A stretch of DNA of 11,763 bases from Cudoniella acicularis (taxonomy: Eukaryota > Ascomycota > Leotiomycetes > Helotiales > Helotiaceae): assembly GCA_013054445.1 (NCBI GenBank), contig JAAMPI010001651.1, forward strand, positions 1 through 11,763, read 5' to 3'. Below are positions 7,142 through 11,763 of the stretch, in pieces (the first letter of the stretch is position 1; each line of letters starts with the position of its first letter). Made by a program: the position numbers and the translations under genes. The notes under the pieces were generated by a model. That model made no database searches and was not told the origin of the DNA. It saw nothing but the letters and a program-made list of their open reading frames with translations.

Positions 7142-8406
7142 TCAGTAAACCCAAGGTGATCGGCTGTAAGGTTTAAATTAGACTCTTATTTCATGAAAAG
7201 TGTAACGATTCAAACTTACCAGTAAACGCACCGCACTAGACGGCCCAACGAAGACTGGTCCCGATTCCAAGTCTCAAAACACTCGGTACAAATATTTTGC
7301 CCACAGGTGCTTCGACACCAAACCGCATCAGATGCATTGTTGATTGTTTCTAAGCAAACGCAACAAGTATCTGGAAGAGGTCTTCGCAGTACAGCAGCAT
7401 GAGGTTCTACTCGTTGTGAACTTGGTGGAAGAGGTGAGTGCAGGTTAGGTGGTGCAGGTGCGAAGGCTGTCACTGGAGCATAAGATCCTGAAGATGACGA
7501 TTCAGCCCCAGGTGGAAGAACAACCGGCGCAGGAGGGACAGGAACGTGTGTTGTTTGTGGGCTTGATAATATTCCACTAATAAATGACCCAGATGGAACA
7601 GATGAGAAAGAAATAGTCGTGTTCAGAGATCTTGCGTTGGCCGGAAAATGTTGGACCACCGTTGTAGAGCTCTGATTCTGTCCATTGAATGAAACGGTGA
7701 TGGTCAAATTTACTTGACTTGGATTTACATCTAGTGATATCTCTGCAGATGTGCTGGAGACCTGTGGGGCAATGGCATCTGATTGGATGTTGCTCGGAGG
7801 AGACGATGATGGTTGAATATAGTTCCTCGTCAGAGGTATTGGCATGGGTTGAGTAGACTGGACTTGAGTTTGAGAGCCCCAACTTGATTGTGAAGGTATG
7901 TTGTGTTGCGTCGTAGAATGTACTGGAAGGAAAGTCATCGCTGGCTCTTGGTATCTTTGTGGAAGGACTAGGTGAGGCAGTAAAGTCGCATTTGAATTAG
8001 GTTGTGGCAGAAGAGAAGGTAACGACGGTTGAGTTTGGTATTGATAAGCCGCTGTTGGGTAAGTCCTTGTTGAGTTGGATGTTTGAATACTATTGAGCCA
8101 TCTTGTAGCAACGGCCTCCGCTTGTGATGGAGTTCCAGGGCGATCATACCGATGCCAGCGAGGACATAGTGTAAGCTCTGCAAGTCGTCTCAGAGTGGGG
8201 AGCACGTCAACAGGAGAAGGGTAAAGGTGAATGTTGTTTCGGAGCCACGTTAAGACATTGCTTGCTTCTTGGAGATCACGATGGGCAATGAAGGATTGTC
8301 GACAGCGAAGACCTCGTTGCGTAATTCCCACACAGGTGAATCCAGAAACTTCGGGATAGAGATTGAGTACAGAAGGAAGATCATACGATTCGTATAGAGA
8401 AGCCAT
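7142..8406 (-). CDS. Zinc-module plus C-terminal all-Cys RING-like finger protein (two exons)
   Basis: Exon 1 runs 8406-7220 and exon 2 runs 7163-7142, giving 402 residues. The ATG at 8406-8404 is chosen: the frame extends only four codons further, to a TTG, and this start matches the paralogue's N-terminus. Residues 1-110 are the shared module: C25-x9-C35 (CVGITQRGLRC) and C81-x3-H85 (LTLCPRWHRYD). Residues about 110-340 are a Ser/Pro/Thr/Gln-rich linker, probably disordered. Residues 345-402 form a RING-like finger with C348, C351, C364, C368, C373, C376, C393 and C396. It includes CGQNICTEC and ends CVYCRSPWVY, so the last Cys pair and the conserved Arg/Trp after it appear only when the intron is spliced. 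RING fingers usually recruit E2 enzymes for ubiquitin transfer. Here no His ligand is present, so it is a variant and E3 activity is inferred. It lies upstream of the OTU-like paralogue, in the same orientation. Confidence 0.8.
7164..7219 (-). other. 56-nt intron that completes the RING-like finger
   Basis: On the minus strand the donor is GTAAGT (7219-7214). A branch-point candidate TCTAAT lies upstream of the acceptor CTTACAG ending at 7164. The intron splits a codon: TG before it and C after it make Cys396. Reading through instead gives Trp followed by an immediate TAA, which would destroy the eighth zinc ligand. Consensus splice sites plus restoration of the C-x2-C-R pattern make this intron well supported. 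Confidence 0.88.
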
Positions 8407-10321
8407 AATGGAGGTCAAAAAAGAATATCTTCTGTGCTAAGTTGAAAAAGAATGCTTCTGTATAGAAGGAATTTCTAGGCATTTATCAAAAGATTTAAAC
8501 CCCCGTGAAGTTGTATAGATATCAAGGCACCCCTACTCGGCTGCCTTGCAGTCTCAGGGAGGGTTCACCTAGGAAGGTGTCCGCAATCGTCTGTCCATAT
8601 CTGGAAGGATTACAACCCGAAAGCCTCACAGGGCTTTGAGATTTGCCATGTGATTGCAACGAATAAGTTTCCATTTCCCTACACCATTTTGAGAATTGAG
8701 CAAGTCTAACCGTTCAGTACTTGAAAGTGGGCTCTGCTCGGCAGCCAGGTCCGCCATCCATGAATTTTCATTCATAGCAATTCGCCACTAGGCTTCAATA
8801 CATGGCCAGCCACAAGTATACACCTTCAGGGGTATTCATTGGTGTTGTGACGTAAAACCAACATTCATAGCCACAAAATCCAGCAGGTGCAGAGAGCATA
8901 ATTTCCAGGAAAGCTGCGCCCTCAAAATGGCTTCCCCGAGATAGGCCATAGAGAAAGGCCACCGAGGGCCATCAAGAGCAGAGGCGCCAAAAAATCACCG
9001 GCGAGTAGGATGCAGTGGTGTTCTGGTTAAATGGCAGACATGAAACCTTTGATGCACCAAACCCGCGGATGGGTGACACAAAGTATTGGCCACGTGATAC
9101 TCTCAGTTGACTGAGGTTACACCAGCAACGTGACCTAGGTTGTATCAAAATCGAAAAACACGACAGATCGCTCTCACCAATGCTAACTCGGCTTGTGGCT
9201 TTTGGCTAACTTAAAGGAGGGGGTTGTGGTGTGACAGACAATTGTCAATTGCTCAATCACTAGGAAAATCTCAGGAGCTTCCAAAAGCCAAAACTCTTGC
9301 ATTATAGCCACCTGAGAATTGCTCACAATAAATGAGATAATTTCGCATCGATTAATACACCCAGAGCTGTTGGTCTTTTGTTTCAGGTTTTTGGAGCTTG
9401 TGCTGGGAAGATAGGAACAGACACTTTATCCTTAACAAATATTCCCTCCCAAATTGTTCCATCAAGTGAAGATGGATGTACGCGTCGGAGGTCGGTTTTA
9501 GTGAAGAATGAACCAAATCGATAGGATAACTGGTAACTGCGACTTCCATCTGAGAGCGTCTGCTCCCCTGGAGCATCTTCACAATGCTGCTCTCTCAGCC
9601 TCTCTGTAAACACAGGACACGCTAGAGCTCTCATAACACAACAGTACACTGTAAACTTCAGACAATAATCATCGCGTACGAAGCAAAACTACTTGTCTAT
9701 TGCTTGGAGGTAATAAGTGGATGGGGATATCACTTGATGTTTTTCGAAGTTGTGTCGAAGTTGGCCTGTTGAGATGCCTTGAAGGCCATTTGAAACTTTT
9801 CAAAACACCTCTATGCCTTTGGCTTGTGTTGCAAGATTTGGATGTCCGATTTCCAGATCCCATAAATGCAACGGCGTTGTTGATGTTGCTCGGATATGAG
9901 AGGTTGTCAGAATTGTCATGGCGGGGAAACCTCGGACCGTCGATCTCCCGCTCACAATCTCGAGACGGAGACGTCAACACAACCTCCTGCAGCCAATACA
10001 TCCTCGCAACTTTCTCCATCAGATGTATCTCCATCACGAATATCATGATGATGTATGCTAAGGTCATGCTGGCCAAAGCTTGCCTTGAGATATTGCCTGA
10101 AACGGCTTTCGAAAAGTCCGAATCAGATCCATTATCTATTGACATCATCATGTTAAGAAGCCGTCATTGCCATTACTGACAATGCTCTAACTATAGACCC
10201 CGCATAAGTGTCCAAAGGGTCCTCCATATTTGCTACAAAATTACACTCTTAATGCTCACCTCAAGAACACTCACACGCTTAGCAATTAGATCGATTCCTA
10301 CCCGTACATTTTTGTCGCAAG
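8407..10321. other. Long intergenic region upstream of the RING-type gene
   Basis: The first few hundred bases to the right of 8406 should be the RING-type gene's promoter. Its leader on the minus strand is T- and A-rich with no clear TATA box. A CACGTG E-box is at 9091-9096. Inverted copies GGCTTTTGG (around 9199) and CCAAAAGCC (around 9281) are 9 bp long and may be chance. Two minus-strand frames of 76 and 88 codons overlap each other at 9352-9649 and have no ATG-led domain I recognise. Bases 10152-10321 lie directly before the plus-strand gene at 10322 and should contain its promoter. No RNA gene was seen. Confidence 0.4.
9669..10151 (-). other. Unverified 160-codon ORF, open on both strands
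   Basis: The minus strand carries an ATG-led frame of 160 residues (MMMSIDNGSDSDFSK...) with one hydrophobic stretch near residues 28-42 (ASMTLAYIIMIFVME) and a basic, Ser/Arg-rich second half. The opposite strand is open over almost the same interval (ATG at 9721, stop 10177-10179, 152 residues, hydrophobic). At most one is likely to be real. I recognise no family in either, and no intron links them to the neighbouring frames. The minus-strand version would be divergently arranged with the gene at 10322, with about 170 bases between starts. Confidence 0.2.
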
Positions 10322-10545
10322 ATGGCCACCAACTTAGCACCGGGCGAGAACTTCGAGATTCGCCAGACCTCTGCTACTGAAGATTGGCATCCAGACCCAT
10401 CGAAGTCTATCCCTCTCGATAAACCTCGACAAGCTCTCATCGATGATATCATTGCCCTTTACAGCTGCGAGCCTACCATCGAGCGAATCAAGAGATATAC
10501 CCCAGATTGTGTCTATGATGACCAATTTGTGTACGCCAATGATAG

Positions 10546-10599
10546 GTAAGCGGAATGGCATGCTGATGGCATAATACAGAGGTTCTGAGGTTTTGATCG
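10546..10599 (+). other. Intron 1 of the broken gene, acceptor apparently lost
   Basis: The donor GTAAGC (10546-10551) is good, after codon bases AG. To restore the frame the next exon must begin at 10600 (AG+A, Arg, then TAC AAA ATG). The two bases before it are CG, not AG. The real AG at 10578-10579 would shift the frame and end translation at GTAATC (10691). Confidence 0.5.
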
Positions 10600-10714
10600 A
10601 TACAAAATGGCAGGCCAATGGTTTGCATTGCCAAAGTTGTTCAAGGCACCCCAAAATGAAGGCTATCAAATCGTTAGAAGTGTCGACGAAGTAATCCAAT
10701 TCAAGAACGAGCAG

Positions 10715-10763
10715 GTATTGTTTCCCTCTGATGTTTTAAGACTCGCAAATCTAACTTAACCAG
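10715..10763 (+). other. Intron 2 of the broken gene
   Basis: The donor GTATTG follows the CAG codon (10712-10714). A perfect CTAAC branch point is at 10751-10755, followed by acceptor AACCAG ending at 10763 (49 nt). A second acceptor, CCTAG ending at 10769 (55 nt), is equally well placed and would skip the in-frame TAG. Both keep phase 0. Confidence 0.75.
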
Positions 10764-11345
10764 TCCTAGACGTTCAAAATTATCCCCAAGACCGCAACAA
10801 TCAATGCTCTCGTCACCCTGTCCCTCGACCTCGAAACTATCCACAGCGACTTCATTCGTGTAAAATACCACAACGATCAAGCAAACGACAAGGACTACAG
10901 CCATGAAGGACTTGGATTTACATTCAAGAAGTGGTAAGCAGATCAGGTCGCTAAACACATGGACAGCAAGGAGGTTGCAGCTTTTGAAGCCGACAAGAAT
11001 GCAGGCAAGGAACATGTTAGAAAATATGGAGATGGAAAGGGTCAGGCTTCAGAAAAGAACCTTCAGGTTTTGAACTCCACATCTAGATACTTGTACAGTA
11101 AAATGGTTTATATAATGCAAGAAGGATACTTTTTTGGTAAATTCACTCTTTCCATGTAACAACAATGCTTCATTCTTTTCTCCCCGGCATCGTTTTGGGA
11201 AGGACTTCTCCCTCTCTACTCGAGTTATGGTGGCCACTTTGAAAGTTTGAAAGACTCGGTTAAAAAATAGGGGAGAGCTAAAAGTGGATCTGGTTGCTTA
11301 GCTTGAGGCGAAGGCTACGTAGTGGGGCAAATACTTACAGCACCA

Positions 11346-11374
11346 TACTCGGCCCAGTATTTTCTGAGTGCCGG
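11346..11374 (+). repeat. Left inverted repeat of the MITE-like element
   Basis: The 29 bases begin TACTCGG, contain GTATTTTCTGAG and end GCCGG. They match the reverse complement of 11567-11595 at 25 of 29 positions. Three of the four differences are transitions. Confidence 0.65.
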
Positions 11375-11566
11375 CCTAGAACAAACGAAAATCAGAATGA
11401 GTTATTTAAAAGAAGGTAATATACCCACAGTAGGATAGTGATTTAGACTATACTTCATAGTCTATAACAATATCTGGTACCGGTATATAATTTCCAGTCA
11501 ACGAAGCTAAGTTATTTTACTATTGTGAGATATTAGAAGTTTAACTAGATCAAGAACCCGGTGAGC

Positions 11567-11595
11567 CCGGCGCTCAGAAAATACCGCACCGAGTA
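11567..11595 (-). repeat. Right inverted repeat of the MITE-like element
   Basis: This is the inverted partner of 11346-11374. On the plus strand it begins CCGGC, contains CTCAGAAAATAC and ends CCGAGTA. The flank AACCCGGTGAGCCCGG just inside it has no clear counterpart on the left, so similarity is limited to the ends. Confidence 0.65.
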
Positions 11596-11763
11596 GGTTC
11601 AGGACACGATAATTTATATTTAAAAATTTGAGGAGAGTATTTCATTTTTACAGAATTAAGAAGCCTGATGTGGTCTAATTATGTGGTAACCAAAAACATC
11701 GGGTCAAAATGTGAAGCAACAGATAGGCCAATGATGAATAGCGGACCCAGTGCCAGCCAAAGC

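Larger units (their letters stand above)
10322..11159 (+). pseudogene. Broken three-exon gene, possibly NTF2-like fold
   Basis: Exon 1 (10322-10545) encodes a soluble N-terminus with DWHPDPSKSIPL and continues to YTPDCVYDDQFVYANDR. A frame encoding YKMAGQWFALPKLFKAP follows in exon 2 (about 10600-10714), and TFKIIPKTATINALV starts exon 3. The helix plus Cys-Val-Tyr-Asp-Asp pattern and the later aromatic strands recall NTF2/SnoaL-like folds, but this is a guess; I know the type only as a conserved fungal protein of unknown function. Damage: (a) no AG acceptor joins exon 1 to the exon 2 frame, and the phase-correct position ends in CG (10598-10599); (b) TAG at 10767-10769, where TGG would give SWTF, avoidable if the acceptor ending at 10769 is used; (c) TAA at 10935-10937, after which the frame continues in good coding style (QVAKHMDSKEVAAFEADKN) to a stop at 11157-11159. 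Unusual splicing or a sequencing error is the alternative. Confidence 0.6.
11338..11602. mobile_element. Putative MITE-like element with terminal inverted repeats
   Basis: Two imperfect inverted copies about 190 bases apart frame an AT-rich interior with no ORF, giving an element of roughly 265 bases. Small size, inverted ends and no coding capacity fit a non-autonomous DNA transposon (MITE), which depends on a transposase supplied elsewhere. I could not find a target-site duplication, and exact ends are uncertain; the outer alignment reaches about 11338 on the left and 11602 on the right. The interior holds an 8-bp stem (11444-11451 with 11457-11464). The element lies about 180 bases downstream of the broken gene. 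Confidence 0.5.
11160..11763. other. Right-hand spacer containing the inverted-repeat element
   Basis: Apart from the inverted-repeat element at about 11338-11602, I see no gene. Bases 11603-11660 are AT-rich (TTTATATTTAAAAATTTG), and the rest to the window edge is unremarkable. Confidence 0.45.

Noticed and set aside
7577..8183. Two further minus-strand frames (101 and 71 codons) inside the RING-type gene
   Set aside because: Both are alternative-frame shadows of the Gln/Ser/Thr-rich linker of the 402-residue protein.
9198..9290. Inverted 9-bp pair GGCTTTTGG / CCAAAAGCC as ends of a mobile element
   Set aside because: The match does not extend beyond 9 bp, there is no target duplication, and words this short pair by chance.
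11338..11376. Minus-strand micro-exon encoding PALRKYWAEYGA, flanked by TTCTAG and GTAAGT
   Set aside because: The peptide looked like a mitochondrial-subunit exon, but the same sequence recurs in inverted orientation at 11565-11602. Repeat ends are the better explanation, and no neighbouring exon was found.

Overview
The window looks like nuclear DNA of a filamentous ascomycete, most likely a leotiomycete such as a member of the Helotiales. The organism call is an inference. Coding regions are broken by short introns of about 50-95 nt with GTAAGT-type donors and CTAAC/CTAAT branch points. Intergenic spacers are long and AT-leaning, and one gene encodes a fungal promethin-like lipid-droplet protein. 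No rRNA, tRNA, CRISPR array or bacterial signal was seen.

Layout: (1) 1-103, minus, the first 34 codons of a gene leaving the left edge. (2) 1048-1606, minus, a two-exon gene for a 154-residue hydrophobic protein resembling promethin/LDO, with two CCAAT boxes upstream. (3) 1607-3315, mostly non-coding, with a GC-rich patch containing a 15-bp hairpin stem and an isolated TATA-type promoter. (4) 3583-5514, minus, a 643-residue protein with an N-terminal C-x9-C...C-x3-H module, a long Ser/Pro-rich linker and a C-terminal OTU-like cysteine-peptidase-like domain. The same frame stays open for 88 codons past its TAA. (5) 7142-8406, minus, a 402-residue protein with the same N-terminal module, another Ser/Pro/Thr/Gln-rich linker and a C-terminal all-cysteine RING-like finger completed only after a 56-nt intron is removed. 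(6) 8407-10321, mostly non-coding, with an unverified ORF open on both strands. (7) 10322-11159, plus, a formerly three-exon gene, possibly of NTF2-like fold, that appears broken. (8) 11338-11602, a putative small inverted-repeat (MITE-like) element.

The most interesting part is the tandem pair at 3.6-8.4 kb. Two co-oriented genes share a presumed zinc-binding module, but one ends in a ubiquitin-ligase-type finger and the other in a deubiquitinase-type fold. If both are active, the shared module could bring opposing ubiquitin activities to the same target. That function is inference: the sequence directly shows only the shared module, the cysteine pattern and the candidate C463/H574 residues.

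Three in-frame stops (one after the OTU-like protein, two in the broken gene) can each be explained by a CpA-to-TpA change, the preferred context of repeat-induced point mutation (RIP) in fungi. A transposon-like element next to the broken gene would fit that, but homologous sequences are needed to confirm it.
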